The position numbers were made by a program, and so were the translations under genes. A stretch of DNA of 64,000 nucleotides from Paenibacillus rhizosphaerae. GTDB taxonomy: Bacteria; Bacillota; Bacilli; Paenibacillales; Paenibacillaceae. Each line of letters starts with the position of its first letter. Position 1 is the first letter of the stretch. The notes under the pieces were generated by a model, which worked only from the letters and a program-made list of their open reading frames with translations, made no database searches and was not told the origin of the DNA. This document shows positions 27,110 to 36,749 of this stretch, in pieces. The stretch is taken from contig NZ_JACHXJ010000009.1 of NCBI RefSeq assembly GCF_014192015.1, forward strand, positions 1 to 64,000. The letters run 5' to 3'.

Positions 27110-30100
27110 TTCCATACACCGACACCATCACGATCCATACCCGGCTCAGCGGGTACGGCGATGCGCTCATTTACGGCTCGACGCCAACGCGCCGGACCGT
27201 GCCAGGCATCGACCTGAAGCACAGGCTGTTCGCCTGGCATGAAGAGACTCTGTACGGCACGCAGCTGGACGTTCAGCAGGTGCAGGAGATCGAGCTGGTC
27301 ATCCTGCCGGCCGAATACGTCATCGCGTTCTTCGCTCAGCTGGACCTGCTTGCCCATATCCAGTGGGCGGGGGATGAAGGGACGGAGACGCTGATCCGGC
27401 TCGCTCCTGCGCTGTTGTCCTGCGTTCGTGATAAACGGTACAACCCGAGCCTGGCCGCATTTCAGTCCGGGAAGCTTCAGTGGAACTGGGATGAATCCCG
27501 GCTGGATGCCGAAGCGCGGGAAGAGATCAGGGATCTGGGGCCGGAGTTTGCCGAAGGACTGCGCGCCGCGTTCTCTTCGCTGGTGTTCAGCGAATGCTAT
27601 GGAACGGAAGCGACGGCTTCCGACCTGCGACGCGAGTACCCGATGCTCTTCACGAAAGAGGGGGCCGTCGCCGGCTTGACCGAGCAGGCGTGGCTCATCT
27701 CGATCGGCTGGAAAGCAGACGCGGCGCCGTTCCGGCCCGTGCTGCAGCTGCTGGAGCCGGACGAAGCCGAGCCCGTCTGGCGCCTCCAGCTTGTGCTGCA
27801 GGACAAGCTGGATCCGTCGGTGCTGGTGCCTGTCCGTCTGGATGCGGACGGAGAGGCTTCCGGCGTGTGGCCGGACGTCTGGACGGCCCACATCCGCGAG
27901 CGCTCCGCCGGGTGGGCGGAGCATCTGCGTGCCAGCCTGCCGGCAAGCGTGCGGGCTGCGGAGCGCAGCGACGTGCTGGGCCAGCCGCTGTCCGACGCGG
28001 CGGCGTGGCAGTTTTTGACGGCGGACAGCCGCCGTCTGCTGGACGCGGGCTGGCAGGTGCTGCTGCCCGCGTGGTGGGAGGCCGCCAGCCGGCGGAAGCC
28101 GAAGCTGCGGGCCAAGGTCAAGGCCGGCGAGGGCGAGGAAGCTGCCGCCAAAGGGCAGGGCAGCTCGCTGTTCGGCCTGGACTCGATCATTCAGTTCGAC
28201 TGGCGGGTGTCGATCGGCGACCTCCAGATCACGGAGGACGAATTCAAGGAGCTGGTCGCCCGCAACGAGCGGCTGGTTCGCTTCCGCGGCGAATGGATTA
28301 CGCTCGACCCCAGCCTGATCAAGCAGATCGGCCAGATGATGGAAGGAGTCGACAGCTCGCAGGGCTTGTCCCTTCAGGACGTTCTGCATCTGCATCTCCA
28401 GCGGAAGGACGAGGATGCCGGTGGTGCCCGGAAGCGGGAGGAAGGCGAAGAAGAAGAGGCGGATGAAGATCCGGACGAAGCGGCTCGGATCGAGCTCGAA
28501 GTAGAGCTGAACGAGCATCTTCTGACGCTGATGAATCAGCTCAGCCAGAAGTCGGCCTGGCCGAAGCTGGACGTTCCATCCGGGCTGCAGGCCGAGCTGC
28601 GTTCTTACCAGTACGACGGTTTTTCCTGGCTGGCGTTTCTGCGCCGGTTTGGGCTGGGCGCCTGCCTGGCCGACGATATGGGCCTGGGGAAAACCATCCA
28701 GTTTATCACGTATTTGCTGCACCTGAAGGAGACGGCGGACGACGCTGGAGAGCGGCACCTGCCTTCGCTGCTGATCTGCCCGACCTCGGTGCTGGGCAAC
28801 TGGCAGAAGGAGATCAGCCGCTTTGCGCCTTCGCTGAAGGTGCTGCTGCATTACGGCAGCCGCCGGTCAGGCGAGGCGGCGCTCCGCGAAGAACTACGCG
28901 AGGCCGATGTGGTCCTGACCTCGTACGCGACCGCGACGCTGGACCAGGACCTGCTGAAGGAGTTCACTTGGGAATCGCTCTGCCTGGACGAGGCGCAGAA
29001 CATCAAGAACGCCCAGACGAAGCAGTCGGGCGCTGTCCGCAGCTTTCCGGCGAGACACCGGATCGCGCTGACCGGAACGCCGATCGAAAATCGGCTTTCC
29101 GAGCTGTGGTCGCTGTACGATTTTATGAACCCGGGATTTTTGGGCAGCCTGCGGAGCTTCCAGGTCCGCTTCATCCAGCCGATCGAGCGGGATCAGGACG
29201 AGCAGCGGACGGCGCAGCTGCAAAAGCTGGTGAAGCCGTTTATGCTGCGGCGGAAGAAAAAGGACCCGCACATTCAGCTGGAGCTGCCGGAAAAGAACGA
29301 GATGAAAACCTATATCCACCTGACCGCCGAGCAGAGCGCTCTCTACGATCAGACGGTCAACGACCTGATGAACCGGGTGCAGAAGCTCGAAGGCATTCAG
29401 CGGAAAGGGGCTATTCTGTCGGCCCTGACCCAGCTCAAGCAGGTCTGCGACCATCCGGTGCTCCTGACCGGGGAATCGGTCGACAACTTTGTGGATCCCG
29501 CGGATATTGCCGCGGTCTCTGGCACGGCGGGTGCGGTTGACTCAGGTATCCTGAGTGAATCGACCGCTTCAGGAGTTTCGGGTGATTTGGAACCTGCCGG
29601 AAAGCATGAAGCTGAGGGCAACGAAGCTGCTAAAAGCGATCGACGGGCTTCGGCCGGCACAGTTGATGCAGTAGACTTGGCTGCGGAAACTTCAGCCGAA
29701 GCAAGGGTGCCAGAGCACGAGGCTGCTGCATGGACTGCAGCTGAATCCTCAGGAGGTCAGCTCGACACGGAACGCCTTATCAGCCGCTCGGCCAAGCTGG
29801 AACGGCTGCTGGCCATGGTCAAGGAGCTGCGGGAAGAGGGCGACCGCTGCCTGATTTTTACGCAGTATATCGGCATGGGCGAGATGCTTAAGCGGGTGCT
29901 GGGGCAGGAGCTGCAAGAGCCGGTGCTGTATCTGAACGGCAGCACGTCCAAGACCGCTCGGGACCGGATGATCGAACAGTTCCAGTCCCAGTCGCTGCCG
30001 GCAGCCGAGCAGCCGGGTGTGTTCATCCTGTCGATCAAGGCGGGGGGCGTCGGTCTGAACCTGACTGCGGCCAACCATGTCTTCCACTTCGACCGCTGGT

Positions 30101-30333
30101 GGAATCCGGCCGTGGAGAACCAGGCGACGGACCGGGCCTACCGGATGGGACAGACCAAGGACGTGCAGGTGCACAAGTTCATCTCACTCGGCACGCTTGA
30201 GGAGCGGATCGACGAGATGCTGGAGAGCAAGCAGCAGCTCAGCGATAATGTCATTTCCAGTACGGAAAGCTGGATTACCGAGCTGTCGACCGAAGCGCTG
30301 AAGGACCTGTTTACGCTGCGGCGCGACTGGTAG
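27106..30333 (+). CDS. SNF2-family DEAD/DEAH-box ATPase
   Basis: A 1075-residue Swi2/Snf2-type DNA translocase. An N-terminal SNF2-associated region (about 1-480) precedes two RecA-like lobes. Motif I DDMGLGKTIQF is near 523, motif II LDEAQN near 627, motif III LTGTPIENR near 655, and the C-terminal lobe has GGVGLNLTAANHVFHFDRWW and ATDRAYRMGQ near 980-1015. Between the lobes is an unusual insertion of about 80 residues, rich in Ala, Ser, Glu and Gly (about 803-885). The ATG at 27106 overlaps the SWIM gene stop; an upstream in-frame extension is only a shadow of that gene. Role inferred: DNA repair or chromosome remodelling. Confidence 0.95.
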   Translation: MIPYTDTITIHTRLSGYGDALIYGSTPTRRTVPGIDLKHRLFAWHEETLYGTQLDVQQVQEIELVILPAEYVIAFFAQLDLLAHIQWAGDEGTETLIRLAPALLSCVRDKRYNPSLAAFQSGKLQWNWDESRLDAEAREEIRDLGPEFAEGLRAAFSSLVFSECYGTEATASDLRREYPMLFTKEGAVAGLTEQAWLISIGWKADAAPFRPVLQLLEPDEAEPVWRLQLVLQDKLDPSVLVPVRLDADGEASGVWPDVWTAHIRERSAGWAEHLRASLPASVRAAERSDVLGQPLSDAAAWQFLTADSRRLLDAGWQVLLPAWWEAASRRKPKLRAKVKAGEGEEAAAKGQGSSLFGLDSIIQFDWRVSIGDLQITEDEFKELVARNERLVRFRGEWITLDPSLIKQIGQMMEGVDSSQGLSLQDVLHLHLQRKDEDAGGARKREEGEEEEADEDPDEAARIELEVELNEHLLTLMNQLSQKSAWPKLDVPSGLQAELRSYQYDGFSWLAFLRRFGLGACLADDMGLGKTIQFITYLLHLKETADDAGERHLPSLLICPTSVLGNWQKEISRFAPSLKVLLHYGSRRSGEAALREELREADVVLTSYATATLDQDLLKEFTWESLCLDEAQNIKNAQTKQSGAVRSFPARHRIALTGTPIENRLSELWSLYDFMNPGFLGSLRSFQVRFIQPIERDQDEQRTAQLQKLVKPFMLRRKKKDPHIQLELPEKNEMKTYIHLTAEQSALYDQTVNDLMNRVQKLEGIQRKGAILSALTQLKQVCDHPVLLTGESVDNFVDPADIAAVSGTAGAVDSGILSESTASGVSGDLEPAGKHEAEGNEAAKSDRRASAGTVDAVDLAAETSAEARVPEHEAAAWTAAESSGGQLDTERLISRSAKLERLLAMVKELREEGDRCLIFTQYIGMGEMLKRVLGQELQEPVLYLNGSTSKTARDRMIEQFQSQSLPAAEQPGVFILSIKAGGVGLNLTAANHVFHFDRWWNPAVENQATDRAYRMGQTKDVQVHKFISLGTLEERIDEMLESKQQLSDNVISSTESWITELSTEALKDLFTLRRDW

Positions 30334-30425
30334 GATTAGCTGAGGGGGAAGCTGGAGGCATGTATCATGAATTAGGGTGTGAGAACAGCGCAATCATCGT
30401 TCAGAAAAATGAAACCATCCGTATT

Positions 30426-30459
30426 GAAAAACAGCTGCAGGATTTGCAGCTGTTTTTTT
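30426..30459 (+). terminator. Strong terminator after the SNF2 gene
   Basis: Stem AAAAACAGCTGCA with its full complement, a short loop and seven T. Confidence 0.9.
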
Positions 30460-30482
30460 GCTGTTAGAACACATAAGATGCA

Positions 30483-31433
30483 TCATCCTTTGGAGCTCCC
30501 GAGCTGCTTGTTCTGATCCGCCTGTCCGCCCGGGCGCCGCTTCAGGTTCACACCCATTACGCCGCCGATAATCAGGACAGCTCCCACCCAGTGGTACCAG
30601 TCCAGACGCTCGTTCAGCAGCAGCACGCCGCCGGCGATCGTCACGACGGTGGAGAGGCTGCCGAAGACGCTGACGCGGGAAGCCTCCATGCGGGACAGAG
30701 CATAGTTGGTCAGAAACGAAGTCACCAGGGAGGACAACACACCCAGGTACAGCACGGCCAGAAGAAATTTAGGCTCCAGGAACGGCGTGAAATACTGGCT
30801 GAGCGTCCCTTGAGATACATGTTTAATCACCGATATGGCGTTGAAAAACACAAAGCCGAAGAAGGTGATAATGTAGGTCATATCCTTTGGACGCCAGGTT
30901 TTGGTCATCCTCCGGGCGCCTGTATTATATCCCGCCATGGACAGGGCGGACAGGAGAATCAGCAGAACACCGCCAAGGCTGGCGGAGGAGATGCGGATCC
31001 CGGGCACGGCGAAGATCAGAATGACACCGGCCACCGAAACCAGGGTGAACATTTTTTGGGCAAACGTCGTGTGCTCCTTAAGGAAGATCGCGGCCAGAAT
31101 CATCGTAAATACCGGCACGACCGCCTGGACGATCCCGGCTACCGAAGACGAGGCGTAGAGCAGTCCAAATGCCTGTAAGGCAAAGAACAGCGAAGGGTAA
31201 AGAAGAGCCAGCGGAAGCAGTGAGGCTGTCCGCGGGATGGCTTCTTTCAGCCGGGCCCGTCCGGGAAAGGCGAACAGCGATGCCGCCAGAAAGGACAGCG
31301 TGAACCGATGGGCGAGCGTGTCGAGCGGATCCGATACGCTGAGTGCGATTTTGACGAAAATAAAAGACAATCCGATGATCAATGCGTTGATGAGCGCGGC
31401 CGCGACCGCTTTTTTATTCGAAGAACTATTCAT
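30483..31433 (-). CDS. EamA (DMT) family metabolite exporter
   Basis: A 316-residue, ten-helix protein with two EamA repeats, each ending in a conserved hydrophobic segment (FLKEHTTFAQK in the first half, LLNERLDWYHWVGAVLIIGGV in the second). Such proteins export amino acids, nucleosides or other metabolites. The divergent MocR-type regulator suggests a substrate linked to amino-acid or PLP metabolism; this is an inference. The start lies 142 bases from the regulator's. Confidence 0.88.
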   Translation of the reverse strand: MNSSSNKKAVAAALINALIIGLSFIFVKIALSVSDPLDTLAHRFTLSFLAASLFAFPGRARLKEAIPRTASLLPLALLYPSLFFALQAFGLLYASSSVAGIVQAVVPVFTMILAAIFLKEHTTFAQKMFTLVSVAGVILIFAVPGIRISSASLGGVLLILLSALSMAGYNTGARRMTKTWRPKDMTYIITFFGFVFFNAISVIKHVSQGTLSQYFTPFLEPKFLLAVLYLGVLSSLVTSFLTNYALSRMEASRVSVFGSLSTVVTIAGGVLLLNERLDWYHWVGAVLIIGGVMGVNLKRRPGGQADQNKQLGSSKG

Positions 31434-31469
31434 AAAGTCAGACCTCCCTAATCACTGCGCGCGCTTCAT

Positions 31470-31550
31470 GGACCGGTCCTGTCGATGGTTTCATTTTACG
31501 GGGGGCGCGGCTGTGCTACAATATCATTATTCATCATCTGTACCGGTACA
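31470..31550. promoter_or_regulatory. Paired ACCGGT palindromes between EamA and MocR genes
   Basis: Two palindromes share the core ACCGGT: GGACCGGTCC (31470-31479) and TGTACCGGTACA (31539-31550). A -10 TACAAT for the regulator lies at 31517-31522, so the second site falls at the transcript start. They probably serve autoregulation and control of the exporter. Confidence 0.5.
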
Positions 31551-31575
31551 AAAGAGCGGGAAGGGAGGCGTTAAG

Positions 31576-32916
31576 ATGTATAAATACGCCGAGCTGATCA
31601 ACGATTTGGAACTCCAAATCGCCGGAGACGGCTATAGGGAGGGGGATAGGCTACCGTCCATCCGGGAGCTGTCGAAGCGTTATGATTGCAGCAAAAGCAC
31701 GGTAATCCGCGCGCTGGAGGAGCTGCAGGACAAGCATTTGATTTATGCCGCCCCCAAGAGCGGTTATTACGTGATGAAGCGGTCCGGAAAAAAGCAGAAT
31801 ACGGGAAACCGGTGGATCGATTTTACGGCAGCCGCGCCGGATCCGGATATTTTTCCGTACCTGGATTTTCAGCACTGCATCAATAAAGCGATCGATATGT
31901 ACCGCAACGACCTGTTCATTTACGGCACCCCTCAGGGGCTGCCGTCCTTGATTCGCGAGATGCAGCGCCAGTTGGCCTCTTACCAGGTGTTTGCCGATCA
32001 GCGCGGCATCTTCATCACGTCCGGGGTACAGCAGTCGTTGGGACTGCTGACGCGTATTCCATTTCCGAACGGCAGGCATCGGGTATTGGTGGAACAGCCG
32101 TGTTATCCGCTGCTGATGGAGTACCTGAAGACGTACGGTATTGATGCGGAGGGAATCCGGCGGTCGGGCGAAGGGATCGATCTGGAAGAGCTGGAACGGA
32201 TGTTTAAGACCAGGGAGATCAAGTGGTTCTATACGGTGCCACGCTTTCACAATCCACTGGGAGGATCCTATACCCGGTCGCAGAAGAAAGCGATCGCTCG
32301 TCTGGCGGCCCAGTACGACGTCTACATTATCGAGGACGACTACATGGCCGACCTGGAGCAGGATGCCAAAGAGGATCCGATCTATGCGTATGACGACTCC
32401 TCGCATGTCGTCTATTTAAAGAGTTATTCCAAAATCATATTCCCGGGCCTGCGGATCGGCGTGGCCGTGCTCCCGGAGACACTGCGGAACGATTTCAACC
32501 AATTTAAGAAACTGTCGGACATCGACAGCTCGATGCTCTCCCAGGCGGCCCTGGAGCTGTACCTCAAGAGCGGCATGTTCGAGCGCCACCGCAAAAAAAT
32601 GCGCAGCTGCTACGGGTGCAGATCCGCCCTGCTGCATGAAACGATCATGATACATGCAGGAAGTACGCAATCGTCTCACTTTACTTACCAGCCGGCCCGG
32701 CAGCGGGGTGTCCACACCTATCTGAAGCTGGAGGATGCTGCCCGTGCCCGTCAGGTGATCGAGCGGCTGCAGAAAAAGTTTATTCGGGTCGAAACGGCAG
32801 ACACGGGTTACCTTGATTCGTTTGTGAAAGAGCCGTTTCTTAAGCTGAATGTGTCCAGCGTCAAGGAGCCGGATATCCAATCCGGCATTGAGCAGGTGAT
32901 TCGGGAGATCGGGTAA
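31576..32916 (+). CDS. MocR-type (GntR/aminotransferase) transcriptional regulator
   Basis: A 446-residue fusion of a GntR winged helix (about 1-70; LPSIRELSKRYDCSKSTVIRALEEL) with a class-I aminotransferase-like domain (about 100-446). The PLP-binding Lys lies in SYSKIIFPGLRIG near residue 283. PLP or an amino-acid adduct serves as the signal rather than for catalysis. The ATG at 31576 follows AAGGGAGG; the upstream open frame crosses the divergent promoter. It probably controls the neighbouring EamA exporter. Confidence 0.92.
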   Translation: MYKYAELINDLELQIAGDGYREGDRLPSIRELSKRYDCSKSTVIRALEELQDKHLIYAAPKSGYYVMKRSGKKQNTGNRWIDFTAAAPDPDIFPYLDFQHCINKAIDMYRNDLFIYGTPQGLPSLIREMQRQLASYQVFADQRGIFITSGVQQSLGLLTRIPFPNGRHRVLVEQPCYPLLMEYLKTYGIDAEGIRRSGEGIDLEELERMFKTREIKWFYTVPRFHNPLGGSYTRSQKKAIARLAAQYDVYIIEDDYMADLEQDAKEDPIYAYDDSSHVVYLKSYSKIIFPGLRIGVAVLPETLRNDFNQFKKLSDIDSSMLSQAALELYLKSGMFERHRKKMRSCYGCRSALLHETIMIHAGSTQSSHFTYQPARQRGVHTYLKLEDAARARQVIERLQKKFIRVETADTGYLDSFVKEPFLKLNVSSVKEPDIQSGIEQVIREIG

Positions 32917-32944
32917 GACGATCCATGAAGAAGGGAGGAGACCA

Positions 32945-33676
32945 ATGTTTTTACGAAGCTTGACCATTCTGCGCAATGAACATACCAAGAGAAACGAGTA
33001 CCCCTTTTCCATCCCGGCGCTGCGGAACTTGGAGTCGTTGTCGTTTCGGGGGAACGTTACCTTTTTTGTCGGGGAAAACGGATCGGGCAAATCCACGCTA
33101 CTGGAAGGGATCGCCGATCGATGCGGATTCAACACGGCAGGCGGGAGCAGAAACAACGCGTACGAGGTGGATGCTTCGCAATCAGCGCTTGGCGACCATA
33201 TCCGGCTGTCCTGGATGCCCAAAGTGACAAACGGGTTTTTCCTGCGCGCGGAGACGTTTTACCATTTTGCCAGCCATCTGGACACCATGCCCGCCAGCTT
33301 AAGCTATTACGGAGGCCGGTCGCTGCATGAGCAGTCGCATGGGGAGGCCTTTCTGTCGCTGTTTAAGCACCGGTTCGGAAAAAGGGCCATCTACCTGCTG
33401 GACGAGCCTGAAGCGGCTTTATCCCCTGCGAGGCAGCTGGCACTGCTGAGGGTGATTAAGGATTTGGAGAAAGAGGCCCAGTTTATCATCGCGACCCATT
33501 CGCCGATCCTTCTGGGCTACCCGGATGCGGATATCATCAATTTTGACGTCCATCCTCCCCAAGAGGTCCAATATGAAGATACGATGCACTATATCATCAC
33601 CCGCCGTTTTCTTGAAAACCGCAAGCGTGTGCTAAGCGAGCTGTTTGAAGAGGAGGACGGGGACGGAAGCGGATGA
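32945..33676 (+). CDS. ABC-type AAA ATPase (predicted ATPase, COG3910-like)
   Basis: A 243-residue soluble ATPase with an ABC/SMC-like fold: Walker A GENGSGKST near residue 41, signature-like EQSHGEA near 130, Walker B IYLLDEPEAAL near 150 and an H-loop ATHSPILLG near 185. There is no membrane partner next to it, and its role is not known. Some relatives occur in defence or repair modules, but I see no nuclease here. It lies 28 bases after the MocR gene and may be co-transcribed with it. Confidence 0.85.
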   Translation: MFLRSLTILRNEHTKRNEYPFSIPALRNLESLSFRGNVTFFVGENGSGKSTLLEGIADRCGFNTAGGSRNNAYEVDASQSALGDHIRLSWMPKVTNGFFLRAETFYHFASHLDTMPASLSYYGGRSLHEQSHGEAFLSLFKHRFGKRAIYLLDEPEAALSPARQLALLRVIKDLEKEAQFIIATHSPILLGYPDADIINFDVHPPQEVQYEDTMHYIITRRFLENRKRVLSELFEEEDGDGSG

Positions 33677-33685
33677 TTCCATGTT

Positions 33686-33714
33686 AAAAGCCCATTTCGA
33701 GGAAATGGGCTTTT
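33686..33714. terminator. Bidirectional terminator
   Basis: A 13-base perfect stem (AAAAGCCCATTTC and complement) with a three-base loop, between the ATPase gene and the convergent LysR gene. Confidence 0.85.
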
Positions 33715-33747
33715 GGGCGTGGGCTCGATTGTTGTCATGGATAAAAT

Positions 33748-34671
33748 TTACGCATTCCGCCGGACTGCTTCGGAGGATTCACCTGCTCCTGCCTGCGGCA
33801 GCTCCCGCTTCAGTGCCTCATAAAGCCTGGAGGCGGCCAGGCGGGGCGGATACTCAGCCGACCGGCACACCATCCCGCAGGTGATGTTGACGGCATTGCC
33901 TTTAAACGGACGGATCACCGTTCCGGCAGGTGCAGGCTGCAGGACGATCAGCGGCACGAGGGCTGCGCCCAATCCGCTCTGCACGTAAAATTTCAGCGCG
34001 GCCATGCTGCCGATTTCCATCGTATCCATTGGCGGACCCCCAGGCTCCTGCATGATCATTTCAAGCTTCCGGCGGTAAGGGCAGTCGGCTTGCGTAATCA
34101 GCAGGCGATGCCCTCTAAGATCGGCGGGCATGACGAGCTCCCTGGAAGCCAGCGGATGATCTTCCGGCATGAGGACGACAAAATTTTCGGTCAGCAGCGG
34201 TTCATAATAAAGCCCGGCACCAAGCTGTGGAGGAGAACAAATCGCCATGTCCAGTTCTCCCCGCAGCACCTGTTCGTTCAGCTGGGGCGAGCTGGCAATC
34301 GTTACGGATACCCGGATATTGGGGTAATCGCGCAGAAAAGAAGCGAGGATCTCAGGCAGCCGGTAGCTGGCAATGGGCTCTACGACGCCAAGACGGAGAT
34401 GGCCCGCTTCCCCCGACAGCAGCTCCTTCATGGTGCCTTGAAGCCGCTCCACTTCCTTGACGATATGTGCGCTCTGCTCGTGAAAAAGGCGTCCCGCTTC
34501 CGTGAGCTGAAAGGTTTTCCCCCGTTCGATCAGCCGGACGCCGAGCTCCGACTCGAGCTTTTGGATTTGCATCGTGACGGTGGACTGGGCGTAATTCAGC
34601 TCTTCGGCCGCCCGGTTAAAGCCGCAAAGGGCGACGATCCGGTGAAAGGTTCTGACAGCTTTCAGGTCCAT
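33748..34671 (-). CDS. LysR-family transcriptional regulator (YusT-like)
   Basis: A 307-residue LysR protein with the N-terminal helix-turn-helix (FNRAAEELNYAQSTVTMQIQKLE) and a C-terminal effector domain of periplasmic-binding-protein type. It is divergent from a tautomerase and an SDR gene, as in the B. subtilis yusQ-yusR-yusS-yusT cluster, so these are its likely targets. The ATG at 34671 has AGGAGG eight bases upstream; the longer frame to 34716 has no site. The inducer is unknown. Confidence 0.9.
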   Translation of the reverse strand: MDLKAVRTFHRIVALCGFNRAAEELNYAQSTVTMQIQKLESELGVRLIERGKTFQLTEAGRLFHEQSAHIVKEVERLQGTMKELLSGEAGHLRLGVVEPIASYRLPEILASFLRDYPNIRVSVTIASSPQLNEQVLRGELDMAICSPPQLGAGLYYEPLLTENFVVLMPEDHPLASRELVMPADLRGHRLLITQADCPYRRKLEMIMQEPGGPPMDTMEIGSMAALKFYVQSGLGAALVPLIVLQPAPAGTVIRPFKGNAVNITCGMVCRSAEYPPRLAASRLYEALKRELPQAGAGESSEAVRRNA

Positions 34672-34811
34672 GATATTTTTGCCTCCTGCTCTATAGTTCA
34701 ATATTTTTGAATTCAAAGTTTGTTTAATTCAATTATACAAATATGTACCCTGGGATTACAATAACATTGCCGGCAAAAAGAGAAAACGGAAGCCACAGGA
34801 GGTTATGGAAC

Positions 34812-35195
34812 ATGCCATTTGTACGCATTGACATAGGGCAGGGGCCCTCGGAGAAGGAACTGGCGGTCATCAGCCGCACCATTCATCAAGCGATGGTCGA
34901 CACGATCGACGTCCCGGAGGATGACTATTTCCAGGTCATTACCCGGCATGGGGCTGGTGAACTGCTGTACGATCGCAGTTACTTAAACGTAGAACGGTCC
35001 GACCGGCAGATGTTTATACAGATTACGCTGAAGCAGGGGCGCACGCTCGCGAAGAAAAAGGCACTGTACGCCGCCATCGCGGAAGGGCTGCAGCAGACGG
35101 CGGGCATCCGGCCGCAGGACGTCATGATCATTTTAACGGAAAATACGGCGGAGAATTGGTCGTTCGGCAACGGCTTCGCGCAGATGGTCCCGTGA
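34812..35195 (+). CDS. Tautomerase-superfamily protein (YusQ-like)
   Basis: A 127-residue member of the 4-oxalocrotonate tautomerase/MIF superfamily. It begins MPFVRIDI, so the catalytic N-terminal Pro is exposed after Met removal. It is about double the length of classical 4-OT, as in fused or trimeric relatives. The ATG at 34812 follows AGGAGG. It lies 46 bases before the SDR gene and opposite the LysR gene. Its substrate is not known. Confidence 0.85.
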   Translation: MPFVRIDIGQGPSEKELAVISRTIHQAMVDTIDVPEDDYFQVITRHGAGELLYDRSYLNVERSDRQMFIQITLKQGRTLAKKKALYAAIAEGLQQTAGIRPQDVMIILTENTAENWSFGNGFAQMVP

Positions 35196-35241
35196 TTGGA
35201 TTTGGGAAAAGTTTAAAGAGCCTGAAAGGAGAACTGATCAC

Positions 35242-35982
35242 ATGAACATTCAACAGAGAACGGCGATCGTCACGGGCGGGGGAACCGGGATCGGGAGAGC
35301 GGTATCAATCGAGTTGGCGAAGCGGGGGGCACGCGTGGTCGTCAATTACTCCCGGTCGCGGGAAGACGCGGAGGAGACGGTCCGGACCATTCAAGAGGTC
35401 GGCGGCACGGCTATTGCGGTCCAAGCAAACGTAGCGAAGGAGGCAGAGGTTCAGACCATGGTAACTAGAGCCGCCAGGGAATTCGGTTCGGTCGATATTT
35501 TGATTAATAACGCCAGTATTACCCGGTACATTGCCATGAATGACCTGGAATCCGTCACCGACGAGGCGTGGGATGAGCTCTACCAGGTCAACGTGAAAGG
35601 GATGTTCTACTGCGCCAGGGCGGCAGTTCCTGAGATGAAAAAGCAAAAACAAGGCGTTATCGTGAACTTGGGGAGCATCGCCGGTATTACGGGCAGCGGC
35701 TCTTCACTGCCGTATGCCGTGTCCAAGGCCGCGGTGCATGGACTCACCCGCTCGCTCGCCCGGGCGCTGGCCCCGGAGATTCGCGTGAGCAGTGTCGCGC
35801 CGGGGGCGGTGGCCACCCGATGGTGGGCCGGGCGCGAGCAGCAGATGGAGCAGCTGGCAGGCTCCTTGCTGCTGAACCGGATTTCTTCGCCTGAGGATAT
35901 TGCCCATATGATCTGTGCCGTGGTCGAACAGGACTCGCTGACCGGGCAGGTGATTACGGTGGATGCAGGGCAGACGATGTAA
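35242..35982 (+). CDS. SDR-family oxidoreductase (FabG-like)
   Basis: A 246-residue classical short-chain dehydrogenase. The NAD(P)-binding motif TGGGTGIG is at about residues 11-18, NNAS is near 89, and the catalytic Ser, Tyr and Lys lie in GSIAGITG...YAVSK (about 143-160). It most resembles 3-oxoacyl-ACP reductase-like enzymes (YusR/YusS-like by context), but a role in fatty-acid synthesis is unlikely outside a fab cluster. AAAGGAG precedes the ATG. Confidence 0.88.
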   Translation: MNIQQRTAIVTGGGTGIGRAVSIELAKRGARVVVNYSRSREDAEETVRTIQEVGGTAIAVQANVAKEAEVQTMVTRAAREFGSVDILINNASITRYIAMNDLESVTDEAWDELYQVNVKGMFYCARAAVPEMKKQKQGVIVNLGSIAGITGSGSSLPYAVSKAAVHGLTRSLARALAPEIRVSSVAPGAVATRWWAGREQQMEQLAGSLLLNRISSPEDIAHMICAVVEQDSLTGQVITVDAGQTM

Positions 35983-36245
35983 AAAGGACATCGGGCGAAA
36001 GAGACGGCAGACGTCGTAAAAGTGGCGTACGGCAGGCCATGCGGAGCGAAAACAAGGGAGTTTCGGGATCATAGATGCAAAATCATCTGTACGTCCGAAG
36101 CATTTCACAGCATATTCTGAGCATCTCTGCATCATATCCGTTGCGCGAAGGACTCCAAACGAGGTAACCTGATCTTAGCGGAACTTGGAAAAGGCGGATT
36201 ACACCAGCCGCGGAATGAATCCGCGGGGTCAGGAGGGATAGCCCT

Positions 36246-36449
36246 ATGCGCGAATGGATCGGCAAATGCCGCGATTGCGGCAAGGACATTTATTGCGAGA
36301 ATGGCTTTTTGAATGGCGTAGTGCTGGATGACCAGTCGTTGAAATGCTTTGCGTGTGCGGAGCAGGAGGATGCGGGAACTGATGGTTCGGAGCAGAAAAA
36401 TGCGGAGACCGGTGATTCGGAACAGCATTCGGAGACCGAATTGGATTAA
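36246..36449 (+). CDS. Small zinc-ribbon-like protein, 67 aa
   Basis: I do not recognise the family. The first 38 residues hold two cysteine pairs, CRDC and CFAC, spaced like a zinc ribbon. The remainder is acidic and repetitive (EQKNAETGDSEQ-type), probably disordered. AGGAGG stands about ten bases before the ATG. A terminator follows at 36488. It could be a small metal-binding adaptor; this is inference only. Confidence 0.65.
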   Translation: MREWIGKCRDCGKDIYCENGFLNGVVLDDQSLKCFACAEQEDAGTDGSEQKNAETGDSEQHSETELD

Positions 36450-36487
36450 CAAAGGGGATACTTGCAAACCAGGAGAAAATTCCATGT

Positions 36488-36514
36488 GGCAGCCTGCAGA
36501 GGCTGCCTTTTGCC
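36488..36514 (+). terminator. Terminator after the small zinc-ribbon gene
   Basis: GGCAGCC/GGCTGCC stem with a six-base loop, then TTTTGCC. Directly after it are short tandem copies of TGCATCCTy (36517-36540). Confidence 0.65.
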
Positions 36515-36749
36515 TTTGCATCCTCTGCATCCTTTGCATCGTCAAAAATACCCGCCCGGGTCCGAAGTTTCTTTCAGTCGATCTCAGTTGATCTCATTTC
36601 CCCGGCTTGAGTTCAACGCAAGAGGCAATCCAGAGTTATCTCCGGAACATGCACCGCTAGGCGATTGTGTCTCTATGGCTGATAGTGGTAGGATGAAGAA
36701 AATAAGGGTGATACCTCATATGGGGATATCCGATAAGGAGGATGAGCAA